DNA of 64,000 nt from PALSA-1004 sp041483135 (lineage in GTDB: Bacteria; Pseudomonadota; Gammaproteobacteria; Burkholderiales; SG8-41). Both the position numbers and the translations under genes were made by a program. Where the stretch lies: NCBI GenBank assembly GCA_041483135.1, contig JBGPFE010000015.1, positions 1 through 64,000 on the forward strand. The letters run 5' to 3'. Below are positions 33,280-41,609 of this stretch, piece after piece (within the stretch, counting starts at the first letter, position 1; each line of letters starts with the position of its first letter). The notes below the pieces were generated by a model, which had not been told where the DNA came from, searched no databases, and was given only the letters and a program-made list of their open reading frames with translations.

Positions 33280-34536
33280 ATGTCCAACAGCAGACAAGAA
33301 CTGAGCGCCCCCGGCTCCACGGTAGAGCACACTGCACGGCGGCACACCGGCGCAAGAACGGAGGTGGATAAGACGCTGCCGCGCGCCCTGCGCATGATTC
33401 TCGCGCTGGATGATTTCGAAGCTCCGGCGCGCCGGTATCTGCCGCGGCCAATGTATGGATACGTTTCGGGCGGCACCGAGACAAATGCTTCGCTGCGCGC
33501 AAACCGCGCCGCATTCGATGACCTTGCGTTCGTGCCACGGGCGCTGGTGAACGTTTCCGCGCGCACGATAAAAACGAACCTCTTTGGCCATACTTACGAT
33601 GCACCGTTCGGATTCGCGCCGATGGGCGGCAGCTCCATGGCGGCTTATCAGGGCGACATCGTGCTCGCGCGCGCCGCGGCGGAAGCCAATATCCCGATGA
33701 TCATGAGCGGCGCGTCGCTGACGCGGCTCGAGGACGTTCGCGCGGCAGGAAGCACCGCGTGGTTCCAGGCCTATCTTCCCGGCGAGACCGAGCCGATCAC
33801 ACAACTCGTCGACCGCGTAGCCCGCGCCGGTTTCGACACGCTCGTCCTCACGGTCGACGTGGCGGTGGGAGCAAACCGCGAGAACAACGTGCGCAGCGGA
33901 TTCAACCGGCCGCTGCGGCCGACCCTGCGCCTCGCCTGGGACAGTATCCTGCGCCCGCGCTGGCTCGCGGGAATGTTTTTGCGCACGCTCATTCTGCATG
34001 GCATGCCGCACTTCGAGAACATGGGCCCCAGGGTCCCGCTCATTACCGCGACCGGCGTGCGCGACCGCGGGCAGCGTGACCAGCTGTCATGGCCGCACGT
34101 CGAGCTGATGCGGCGCCTGTGGCAAGGCCGCCTGGTGCTGAAAGGGATACTCGATCAGGAAGACGCCCGCATCGCGCGCGAGAGCGGCGTCGACGGCGTC
34201 ATCGTGTCGAATCATGGCGGGCGCCAGCTCGACGGCGCGGTCGCGCCGCTGCGCGTTCTGCCCGGGATCGTTGCGCAGGCAGGCGGGATGACCGTCATGA
34301 TGGACAGCGGCATCCGCCGCGGCACCGACGTGCTCAAGGCGCTGGCGCTGGGCGCGCACTTTGTGTTTGTCGGCCGCCCGTTCCTCTACGCGGCCGCCAT
34401 CGCCGGCGACACCGGCGTGCGCCACGCGATCAAGCTCTTGCGCGACGAAGTCGACCGCGACATGGCGCTGCTCGGAATTACCACGCTCGCCGAAATGCGG
34501 CGCGAGCGCCTCATCGATGCGCATACCTTCAAGTGA
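33280..34536 (+). CDS. FMN-dependent alpha-hydroxyacid oxidase/dehydrogenase
   Basis: 418 residues in the glycolate oxidase / lactate dehydrogenase / mandelate dehydrogenase family. FMN-binding start GFAPMGGSSMAAYQGDI, active-site VIVSNHGGRQLDGA with the catalytic His, and phosphate-binding MDSGIRRGTDVLKALALG and VFVGRPF. It oxidises an L-2-hydroxyacid to the 2-oxoacid, passing electrons to quinone or oxygen. The N-terminal extension of about 35 residues is low-complexity. It follows the 2-hydroxyacid dehydrogenase, fitting a hydroxyacid-oxidation cluster. Confidence 0.92.
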   Translation: MSNSRQELSAPGSTVEHTARRHTGARTEVDKTLPRALRMILALDDFEAPARRYLPRPMYGYVSGGTETNASLRANRAAFDDLAFVPRALVNVSARTIKTNLFGHTYDAPFGFAPMGGSSMAAYQGDIVLARAAAEANIPMIMSGASLTRLEDVRAAGSTAWFQAYLPGETEPITQLVDRVARAGFDTLVLTVDVAVGANRENNVRSGFNRPLRPTLRLAWDSILRPRWLAGMFLRTLILHGMPHFENMGPRVPLITATGVRDRGQRDQLSWPHVELMRRLWQGRLVLKGILDQEDARIARESGVDGVIVSNHGGRQLDGAVAPLRVLPGIVAQAGGMTVMMDSGIRRGTDVLKALALGAHFVFVGRPFLYAAAIAGDTGVRHAIKLLRDEVDRDMALLGITTLAEMRRERLIDAHTFK

Positions 34537-34586
34537 TCGGGTAACCGGGTAAATTAACAATTAATCACTAAATCACTGAATCCCGA

Positions 34587-35411
34587 ATGCTGAATTCCGA
34601 ACCCACCTCCATCACCGCCTCGATCCCTTATACCGCGGATACCGGCGAGAAGCTCGTCAACGAGACCTTCGGCCCTGGCAATATTCACCGCCGCCGGATG
34701 GGCACGCTCGACCCGCGGCCGATGAGCATCGAGAACGGCCGGCCGCGCGCAAGCCAGTTCTCCCTCGACGTTAACGGCTTCATGTTGGTCGAGCACAAGT
34801 CGGCAGTGAAGGATTTCTTCGACAAACCCCGGCTGGAGTCGGTGTATTTCCCGGAAGTCGAGCGGCTTGTCAAGAAGGTCGCGGGCGCTACGCGCGTGGT
34901 GGTGTTCGACTACACGCTGCGCTCGGGGGACGAGTCGGAGCGCGAAGCGAAGCTCGTCCGCGAGCCGGTGCTCTCCGCGCACAACGACTACACCGAATGG
35001 TCGGGACCGCAGCGGGTACGCGACCTGCTGCCGCACGAGGCCGGGACGCTCCTCGCAGGACGCTTCGCGATCATTCAAGTGTGGCACGCGATCAACCAGC
35101 CGATCCAGTCCAATCCGCTCGCGATCGCCGATGCTCGCAGCGTCGCGTTCGATGACCTGCTGGTCGCCGAGCGCCGGTACCCGAATCGCGTCGGGCAGAC
35201 CTACCGCCTGCGCTACAGCGCTGAGCACCGCTGGTTCTATTTTCCGCAAATGCGGCGCGACGAGGCGCTGGTCTTCAAGGTGTTCGACTCGGCGCAGGAC
35301 GGACGGGCGCGATTCACCGCGCACACTTCGTTCGACGATCCAGGCTCGCCGCCCGGTGCGCCGCCGCGCCAGAGCATCGAAGCACGCGCGCTCGCGTTTT
35401 TTGCCGGATGA
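34587..35411 (+). CDS. CmcJ/NvfI-type oxidoreductase
   Basis: 274 residues. The protein resembles the CmcJ/NvfI group, related to non-heme iron(II)/2-oxoglutarate oxygenases: VLSAHNDYTEWSG supplies a His-x-Asp-like pair, ALVFKVFDSAQDGRARFTAH a distal His, and DPGSPPGAPPRQSIEARALA the conserved C-terminal Arg region. CmcJ takes part in cephamycin methoxylation, but bacterial homologues in catabolic clusters have unknown substrates. It sits between the FMN oxidase and a Bug receptor. Confidence 0.75.
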   Translation: MLNSEPTSITASIPYTADTGEKLVNETFGPGNIHRRRMGTLDPRPMSIENGRPRASQFSLDVNGFMLVEHKSAVKDFFDKPRLESVYFPEVERLVKKVAGATRVVVFDYTLRSGDESEREAKLVREPVLSAHNDYTEWSGPQRVRDLLPHEAGTLLAGRFAIIQVWHAINQPIQSNPLAIADARSVAFDDLLVAERRYPNRVGQTYRLRYSAEHRWFYFPQMRRDEALVFKVFDSAQDGRARFTAHTSFDDPGSPPGAPPRQSIEARALAFFAG

Positions 35412-35493
35412 GCCGGTCCAGTCCGGCATGGCTGGCGGTTCAGCCTCAATCGCGGTTTAATCGGTCACGGCCGCCCGACAACAAACCACGGGG

Positions 35494-36486
35494 ATGCAAA
35501 ACATGGTCAACAAAATCACCGTAACCTTCATCCTGGTGCTGATGCAGCATCTGTATTGCCCCGCGCAGGTTGCGGCCGCCAGCCCTGCCTACCCGGACCG
35601 GCCGCTGCGGCTCATCGTGCCCTTCCCGCCCGGCGGCGGCAACGACATCCTCGCCCGCGCGGTCGGACAGCGGCTCGCCGAATCGCTCGGCCAGCAGATC
35701 ATCGTCGACAATCGCGGCGGGGCCGGCGGAATGATCGGCGGCGCGCTCGCCGCGACCGCCGATCCGGACGGCTACACCCTGTTTCTCGGCAGCATGGGCA
35801 GCCTCGCGCACAACCCCGCACTGCGGCCGAAGCTCCCCTACAATCCGCCGCGCGATTTCGCGGCGGTGTCATTGCTTGCGACTTCGGCGTTCATCCTCGT
35901 GGTGCATCCGGGAGTTCCTGCGAGCTCGGTGCGGGAGCTCATCGCGCTGGCGCGCGCGAAGCCCGGCGCGCTCAACTACGGCTCGTCCGGCACCGGCTCG
36001 TCGTTGCACATGGTCGGCGAGCTCTTCAAGCACAGCGCCGGGGTGAACATCGTGCACGTGCCCTACAAGGGCACTGCCCCGGCGCTCACAGACCTCATCG
36101 CCGGGCAGGTGCAAATGGTGTTCAGCACGATGCCGCCCGCGTTGCCGCAGGTGAAGGCCGGCAAGATGCGCGCGCTCGGCGTTACCACCATCACTCGCGC
36201 CAAGTCCGCGCCGGAAGTACCGACGATCGCCGAAGCCGGCGTGCCCGGGTTCGAAGTGCAGAACTGGCAGGGCCTCGTCGTGCCCGCGAAAACGCCGCGG
36301 GCTATCGTCGAGCGGCTCAATCGCGAAGTCGTCATGGTGCTGGCGCTGCCGGCGATGATCGATGCGTTGGGCGCGCAGGGACTCGACCCGCTCAGCAACA
36401 CGCCGGCGCAATTCGATAAGCTCATCCGCGCCGAGATCGACAAGTGGCGCAAGCTCGTGCAGGCGACCGGGATCCATGTGGAGTGA
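35494..36486 (+). CDS. Bug/TctC-family periplasmic substrate-binding protein
   Basis: 330 residues from ATG 35494; the ATG three codons later is an alternative. Signal peptide to about residue 26. Bug motifs: YPDRPLRLIVPFPPGGGND, IIVDNRGGAGGMIGGALA, DPDGYTLFLG, HVPYKGTAPALT, VPTIAEAGVPGFEVQNW. It lies between the CmcJ/NvfI-type gene and a ketopantoate-reductase-like gene on the same strand, so it may deliver their substrate. Confidence 0.94.
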   Translation: MQNMVNKITVTFILVLMQHLYCPAQVAAASPAYPDRPLRLIVPFPPGGGNDILARAVGQRLAESLGQQIIVDNRGGAGGMIGGALAATADPDGYTLFLGSMGSLAHNPALRPKLPYNPPRDFAAVSLLATSAFILVVHPGVPASSVRELIALARAKPGALNYGSSGTGSSLHMVGELFKHSAGVNIVHVPYKGTAPALTDLIAGQVQMVFSTMPPALPQVKAGKMRALGVTTITRAKSAPEVPTIAEAGVPGFEVQNWQGLVVPAKTPRAIVERLNREVVMVLALPAMIDALGAQGLDPLSNTPAQFDKLIRAEIDKWRKLVQATGIHVE

Positions 36487-36640
36487 AGAAGCAAAAGGGC
36501 AGGCGATGATATTCAGCAATGTCCTCTTTTTGGCTGCGATGGATCCGAATCCGGCGTTTCGTCACGAGGCGACCGCCTGATACAGAACCGGCACAATCGC
36601 GGTCTAAGCGGCAACGGCTGATCGACGGCAAACCACAGGA

Positions 36641-37681
36641 ATGCAGCACACGGGCTGGAAAATAGCCGTCCTCGGGGCCGGCGCAATCGGCAGCAGCGTA
36701 GCCGCCGATCTCGCGAAGGCGGGTTTCGACATCACGGTCATCGATCAGTGGCCCGCGCAGGTCGAGGCGCTGAAGTCGGCCGGCCTGCGCATCCAGATGA
36801 CTGACGAGGACCTGCGGATACCGGTCCGCGCCTTGCATCTGTGCGACCTCGCTGCGGCCAACCTCGGGTTCGATATCGTGTTTCTCACGGTCAAGTCGAA
36901 CGACCACCGCTGGATGGCGGAATTCATCAAGCCGTATCTCAAGAGCGACGGCGTGCTGGTCGGCGTCCAGAACGGCATGAACGACGACTCGATCGCTGCC
37001 ATCGTCGGCCGCGACCGCACGCTGGGCTGCGTCGTCGAGCTGTCGGCGGAAATCTTCACGCCCGGGCTGGTGAAGCGCAACACCGCGCGCGAGACGACGT
37101 GGTTCTCGGTGGGTGAACTCGACGGCTCCTACACCCCGCGCGTGCGCGAGATCGAGTCCATCCTGCGCAACGTGGGCCGGTGCGACGCGACCAACAACAT
37201 CTACGGCGCGAAGTGGACGAAGCTGATCGCCAACACGATGACGATGGGGCCGTTCGGGCTGCTGGGCCTCGGGAACTCGGAGGCGGCCAACCTGCCCGGC
37301 ATGTTCGACATCTCGGTCAAGCTCGGCAGGGAATCGCTGGCGGTGGGCGCCGCGCTCGGCTACCGCATCGAGCCGATATTCGGGCTGCGCGCCGACGAGT
37401 TCGCCGGTTCCAGCGACGAAAATCTGGTGACGGCGATGAAGACACTGCTCAGCCATATAGGCCGGGGCCGCACTGCCCCCATCCACGATCACATCAAGGG
37501 TCGCACGAGCGAGATGGAGTTCATTCCCGGCCTGGTGGTGAAGAAGGGCAAGGAGTTCGGCATCGCGACGCCATACAACTGCGCCGTGGTCGAGATCGAC
37601 CGGCGGATCAACGAGGGCGAGATCAAGATGGATCGCTCAAACTTCGAGCTGCTCAAAGCGAAGGTGGCGGCGGCTGGCTAA
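36641..37681 (+). CDS. Ketopantoate reductase family (ApbA/PanE-like) dehydrogenase
   Basis: 346 residues. N-terminal NADP-binding motif IAVLGAGAIGSSVAADLAKA, then FDIVFLTVKSND and GVQNGMNDD, then the catalytic-helix Lys in YGAKWTKLIANTMT and the C-terminal PIHDHIKGRTSEMEFI. This matches the 2-dehydropantoate 2-reductase family. Because it lies in a catabolic cluster and not with panBC, it more likely reduces another 2-oxo acid. Start ATG as annotated; spacing to the Bug gene is 154 bases. Confidence 0.88.
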   Translation: MQHTGWKIAVLGAGAIGSSVAADLAKAGFDITVIDQWPAQVEALKSAGLRIQMTDEDLRIPVRALHLCDLAAANLGFDIVFLTVKSNDHRWMAEFIKPYLKSDGVLVGVQNGMNDDSIAAIVGRDRTLGCVVELSAEIFTPGLVKRNTARETTWFSVGELDGSYTPRVREIESILRNVGRCDATNNIYGAKWTKLIANTMTMGPFGLLGLGNSEAANLPGMFDISVKLGRESLAVGAALGYRIEPIFGLRADEFAGSSDENLVTAMKTLLSHIGRGRTAPIHDHIKGRTSEMEFIPGLVVKKGKEFGIATPYNCAVVEIDRRINEGEIKMDRSNFELLKAKVAAAG

Positions 37682-37889
37682 CGGCTAGACGAGCTAGCTG
37701 CGGGAGTGCGGGCGCGCGATCCTGAAGGATGAAGGGTGAACAGGCGGGATTCAGCCTTTCGGTCTTCCGCGCTGACGACCTCTTGTAAATCGGCGGTTAA
37801 ACGCAAACGCCGATCAAATGTATACTGGACCGAAATCTGGGCGGGACTCTTGCCGCTGGATGCCGCCGGCTCCGTATCGGAAAGAAAAA

Positions 37890-38207
37890 ATGTCTTTTAT
37901 CGTGGACGGGGTAACCACAACCCCCGAAGGCAAGATCAAAGCGCGCAGAATCGGCGAGTACCCGAACCATGACGAAGCCGTGACCGCCGCCAAGCAGGCC
38001 ATCGATTCCTTTCTCTATCATGCGTACAGAAAAGGCGCCGGATACGGCATCTCCGCGAAGAAGCTGCTCGCCCTGTACCAGCGCAGCGGGGAAGTGCCGC
38101 TGATACTGCGCAGCAGCGAAATAACCACCGAGGTGTCCCGTTTCGATTATCTCGAATACGCCGCCCAACGATGCGAGGACTTATGCCGCAGCGAAAAGGA
38201 TAAATGA
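37890..38207 (+). CDS. Conserved hypothetical cytoplasmic protein
   Basis: 105 residues from ATG 37890. It starts MSFIVDGVTTTPEGKIKARR, then a helical segment with EAVTAAKQAIDSFLYHAY. A YGISAKKLLALYQRSGEVPL segment follows, and the end is charged. No signal peptide, membrane helix or catalytic motif. I do not recognise a family. An in-frame start at 37818 is rejected for lack of a ribosome-binding site. Confidence 0.6.
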   Translation: MSFIVDGVTTTPEGKIKARRIGEYPNHDEAVTAAKQAIDSFLYHAYRKGAGYGISAKKLLALYQRSGEVPLILRSSEITTEVSRFDYLEYAAQRCEDLCRSEKDK

Positions 38208-38318
38208 CCCGCGTGCCTGAATCGGCAAATACGTCACCGGCAGGCCGGTCCCGGTGATGGGTGCAGGTTCTAATTTATACTGTTCCTGTCGAACCGAAAA
38301 TCCAGAAAGGGAGAAGCC

Positions 38319-39248
38319 ATGAACGATAGCGTCGAGCACCTGCGCTTGCGCTGGACCCCGGAACTGACGGCGGCGGCGATCCGGTCACTCCAGGGCCACC
38401 CCCCGGAAGTCAAGATCCCGACCATGGAGCACGATGGGAAGACCTACCTGGACTTGAGGGGAATCCGCATCGAGCAGACACAGCTCGACGGGGCGATCAT
38501 CCGTAACGCGAACCTGCGCTGGTCGGCCATTCGCGACGTCGGCTTCAAAGGCACGCAGCTCATCGAGTGCAATCTCAGCCAGGCAACGTTGTCCGAGTGC
38601 TATTTCCGCCGCACGGTGTTCCGGCAGTGCGACATCGTCAACTCGAAATTCGAGAGGAGCGACTTCTCCCACGCGCGCATCGAAGCGAGCCGGCTCGATT
38701 TTGCCTCCTTCAAGGAGTGCGAGATCACGCTCCAGACCATCCGGTTCAGGCACGACACCGCTCCGCACGTGCTGGCGCGTGTTTGCCGCAACCTGAAGCT
38801 CAACGCGATGTCGATGGGACACTTCGCCGACGCGGGCGAACTCACCTACATGGAGAAGACCTACGAGCGGCACGAGCTCTACAACCACGCGTTCGCGCGC
38901 AAGCACGAGCGCATGGGCGAGCGCGTGAAGGCTTGCCGCGACTGGGCGGTATCGGCTTTACTGAACTGGCTTTGGGGGTACGGCGAAAAACCGCGGCGGA
39001 TCATGCTGGCGATGGCCGCGGGCATAGTTCTCTTTGGAACCGTCCAGTACTGGTTGAGTGGAATTCCCGGCGGCAGTTTCGGGGCACACCTCTACTTCAG
39101 CGGGATCACCTTCCTGACGATCGGCTATGGCGACCTCGTGCCGGTGGCGCCGCTGCCGCGGTTGCTTGCCGTGCTGGAAGGCGCCGTCGGTATCACGGTA
39201 ATCGGCATGCTGATCGCCTCGTGGACCAAGAAGATCATGTACCGTTGA
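38319..39248 (+). CDS. Pentapeptide-repeat protein fused to a two-helix K+ channel
   Basis: 309 residues with a GGGAGAA site. The N-terminal half (about residues 60-145) is a right-handed beta-helix of pentapeptide repeats (AIIRNANLRW, GFKGTQLIEC, NLSQATLSEC, SKFERSDFSH, RLDFASFKEC). The C-terminal part has two membrane helices (about 229-247 and 285-303) around a pore loop with selectivity filter TIGYGD (residues 268-273). It is therefore an ion channel of the bacterial K+ type with a cytoplasmic beta-helix. The beta-helix may be a tether or gating module. It has its own transcript. Confidence 0.88.
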   Translation: MNDSVEHLRLRWTPELTAAAIRSLQGHPPEVKIPTMEHDGKTYLDLRGIRIEQTQLDGAIIRNANLRWSAIRDVGFKGTQLIECNLSQATLSECYFRRTVFRQCDIVNSKFERSDFSHARIEASRLDFASFKECEITLQTIRFRHDTAPHVLARVCRNLKLNAMSMGHFADAGELTYMEKTYERHELYNHAFARKHERMGERVKACRDWAVSALLNWLWGYGEKPRRIMLAMAAGIVLFGTVQYWLSGIPGGSFGAHLYFSGITFLTIGYGDLVPVAPLPRLLAVLEGAVGITVIGMLIASWTKKIMYR

Positions 39249-39341
39249 GCGCAAGATGAGGGTGGAGTGAGGCGATAGCCAGGATGAAGGACGAGGAAAG
39301 GTCCGATGCTATAATGCGCCGCCTGCTTTCGCATGATCGTT

Positions 39342-41441
39342 ATGCCTAACCGCCTCGCCCAGCAAACAAGTCCCTATCTCCAGCAACACGCTGACAATCC
39401 GGTCGATTGGTATCCGTGGGGGGAGGAAGCGCTGAAGGTCGCACGCGAGCAGGACAAGCCTATTCTGCTGTCGATCGGCTATTCGGCGTGCCACTGGTGC
39501 CACGTGATGGCGCACGAATCGTTCGAAGACCCGGAGGTCGCCGCGTTGATGAACAAGCTCTTCATCAACATCAAGGTGGACAAGGAGGAGCGTCCCGACC
39601 TCGATCAGATTTACCAGTCCGCGCACAATGTGCTCACGTCCCGCCGGGGCGGCTGGCCGCTCACGATGTTTCTGATGCCGGACCAGCGGCCTTTTTTCGG
39701 CGGCACGTATTTTCCGAAGACGGCGCGCCCCGACAAGCCGGGAATGATGGATCTGTTGCCGCAGTTGGCCACCGCCTACCGCGACCGCCGCAGCGAGCTC
39801 GAACAGCGGAGCGAGTCGTTGCGCGCTGCGCTCGCGCAAACGCAGCCCGCAGCCGCCTCCGACGATGCGCTGACCCCGGCTCCGCTCGCTGCCGCGCTCG
39901 CCGAACTCAAGCAGCTGTTCGACGAGACCCGCGGCGGCTTGAGCGAGGCGCTCAAGTTCCCGCACCCGGCTGAATTCGAGTTCCTGCTGCACCGTGCGGC
40001 CGATCTGCCCGATGAGCAGGCTCTCGGCATGGTGAAGCTGACGCTCGCGAGGATGGGCGAGGGCGGCCTTTACGATCAGCTGGGCGGCGGCTTCTACCGC
40101 TACTGCGTCGACCAGGACTGGACGATCCCGCACTTCGAGAAGATGCTCTACGACAACGGGCCGCTGCTGCGTCTTTACGCCGACCTGTGGCTCGTCGACC
40201 GCCAGCCGTTGTACGCGCGTGTCGTTGCCGACACGGCCGGGTGGGCGATGCGCGAGATGCAGGCGCGGGGTAACTCAAATAAGGGCGGTTACTATTCGAC
40301 CCTCGACGCCGATTCCGAGCACGAGGAAGGCAAGTTCTACGTGTGGACGCCGGATGAAGTCAAGGCCGCGCTGAGCGCCGAAGAATATGCCGTGGTCGCG
40401 CCGCATTACGGCCTCGATGCGGCGCCGAATTTCGAGGACGCGGCCGCGGAGGGCGGAGCAGGGGCCCCTCGTTCGAGGCTCCGCGGCGCCCATTGGCATC
40501 TGCGCGTGACGAAGCCGCTGGCAGACGTCGCCAGGCAGCTCGGCGTGCCGCCCGCGCACGCGCAGTCCCTGTTCGATGCGGCGCGCGCGAAGCTGCTGGC
40601 GCAAAGAGAGCGGCGGGTGCGTCCGCATCGCGACGAGAAGATACTCACCGGCTGGAACGCGCTTATGATAAAAGGCATGGCGCGCGCCGCGCGGGTGTTC
40701 GACCAACCGCAATGGCTTGCGTCCGCGCGCAGTGCCGTCCAATTCATCCGTGCCAACCTTTGGCGCGACGGCCGCCTGCTCGCGACTTACAAAGACGGCA
40801 AAGCCAGCCTCAACGCCTATCTCGACGATTACGCGTTCCTGCTCGATGCGCTGCTGGAACTCATGCAGGCCGAGTTTTCGGTTGCCGATCTGGAATGGGC
40901 CCGCTCGCTTGCCGACGTCCTGCTCGAACAATTCGAGGACCGCGAGCAGGGCGGCTTCTTTTTCGTAAGCAACGATCACGAACAGCTGGTCCATCGCGCC
41001 AAGGCCGGCCACCGCAACGATACGCCGTCGGGCAACGGCGTCGCGGCCCTGGCGCTGGGCCGGCTCGGCCATATGGTCGGGGACGCGCGCTACAGCGAAG
41101 CGGCGCGGCGCACCGTGCAGGCGTTCAGGCCGTTGCTCGAACGGCAGCCGGGCATGCACGGAGCCACCTGCTGCGCGCTCGAGGAACAACTGGCACCGCC
41201 GACCATGGTGGTCCTGCGCGGCCGCCGCGAGGTCACGGCCTGGCAACGCGAGCTTAACGCGCATTACCTGCCGCACGTGCTCGCGTTGGCGATCGCGCCG
41301 GACGCACCGGGGCTGCCGCCGGTGCTCGACAAGCCGGCGGGCGGCGGTGTCAACGCATGGGTTTGCCAGGGCGAAAAATGTCTGCTGCCGATTACGGATC
41401 GCGCGACGCTGCTTGCGGTGGTCAGCGAACGGGAGCCGTAA
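39342..41441 (+). CDS. DUF255 (YyaL-type) thioredoxin-domain protein with an in-frame insertion
   Basis: 699 residues from ATG 39342, chosen because homologues begin MPNRLAQ; ATG 39333 adds three residues. A TATAAT box lies at 39310-39315. The N-terminal domain is a thioredoxin fold with SACHWCHVMAHESFED; the rest is an (alpha/alpha) barrel-like domain (GLYDQLGGGFYRYCVDQDW, HFEKMLYDN). Role unknown, often called spermatogenesis-associated protein 20-like. At residues about 367-383 an extra segment (DAAAEGGAGAPRSRLRG) splits the usual NFEG-x-WHLRV stretch. It is encoded by GGCGGAGCAGGGG-type repeat DNA related to the Bug-interrupting element. Confidence 0.9.
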   Translation: MPNRLAQQTSPYLQQHADNPVDWYPWGEEALKVAREQDKPILLSIGYSACHWCHVMAHESFEDPEVAALMNKLFINIKVDKEERPDLDQIYQSAHNVLTSRRGGWPLTMFLMPDQRPFFGGTYFPKTARPDKPGMMDLLPQLATAYRDRRSELEQRSESLRAALAQTQPAAASDDALTPAPLAAALAELKQLFDETRGGLSEALKFPHPAEFEFLLHRAADLPDEQALGMVKLTLARMGEGGLYDQLGGGFYRYCVDQDWTIPHFEKMLYDNGPLLRLYADLWLVDRQPLYARVVADTAGWAMREMQARGNSNKGGYYSTLDADSEHEEGKFYVWTPDEVKAALSAEEYAVVAPHYGLDAAPNFEDAAAEGGAGAPRSRLRGAHWHLRVTKPLADVARQLGVPPAHAQSLFDAARAKLLAQRERRVRPHRDEKILTGWNALMIKGMARAARVFDQPQWLASARSAVQFIRANLWRDGRLLATYKDGKASLNAYLDDYAFLLDALLELMQAEFSVADLEWARSLADVLLEQFEDREQGGFFFVSNDHEQLVHRAKAGHRNDTPSGNGVAALALGRLGHMVGDARYSEAARRTVQAFRPLLERQPGMHGATCCALEEQLAPPTMVVLRGRREVTAWQRELNAHYLPHVLALAIAPDAPGLPPVLDKPAGGGVNAWVCQGEKCLLPITDRATLLAVVSEREP
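40435..40489 (+). repeat. In-frame fragment of the GCGGAGCAGG repeat inside the DUF255 gene
   Basis: AGGGCGGAGCAGGGG followed by CCCCTCGTTCGAGGC matches the end of the element at 17531-17811. Its length keeps the reading frame. Confidence 0.5.
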
Positions 41442-41609
41442 TCGGATGAGGAAAGCCGCGTTATGCCCCGACCCGGTAATCGACCTGAAAAAGCCTTCAT
41501 GTCAAAACGCCTCACGAGGTCGTTGTGAAATCCTTCAACCGCGTGGCGTTTCAAGGTTGAATCCGCCAGTCCGCCCGGTGCGTCAGGCCGGCACTTACAG
41601 GAGTAATCG

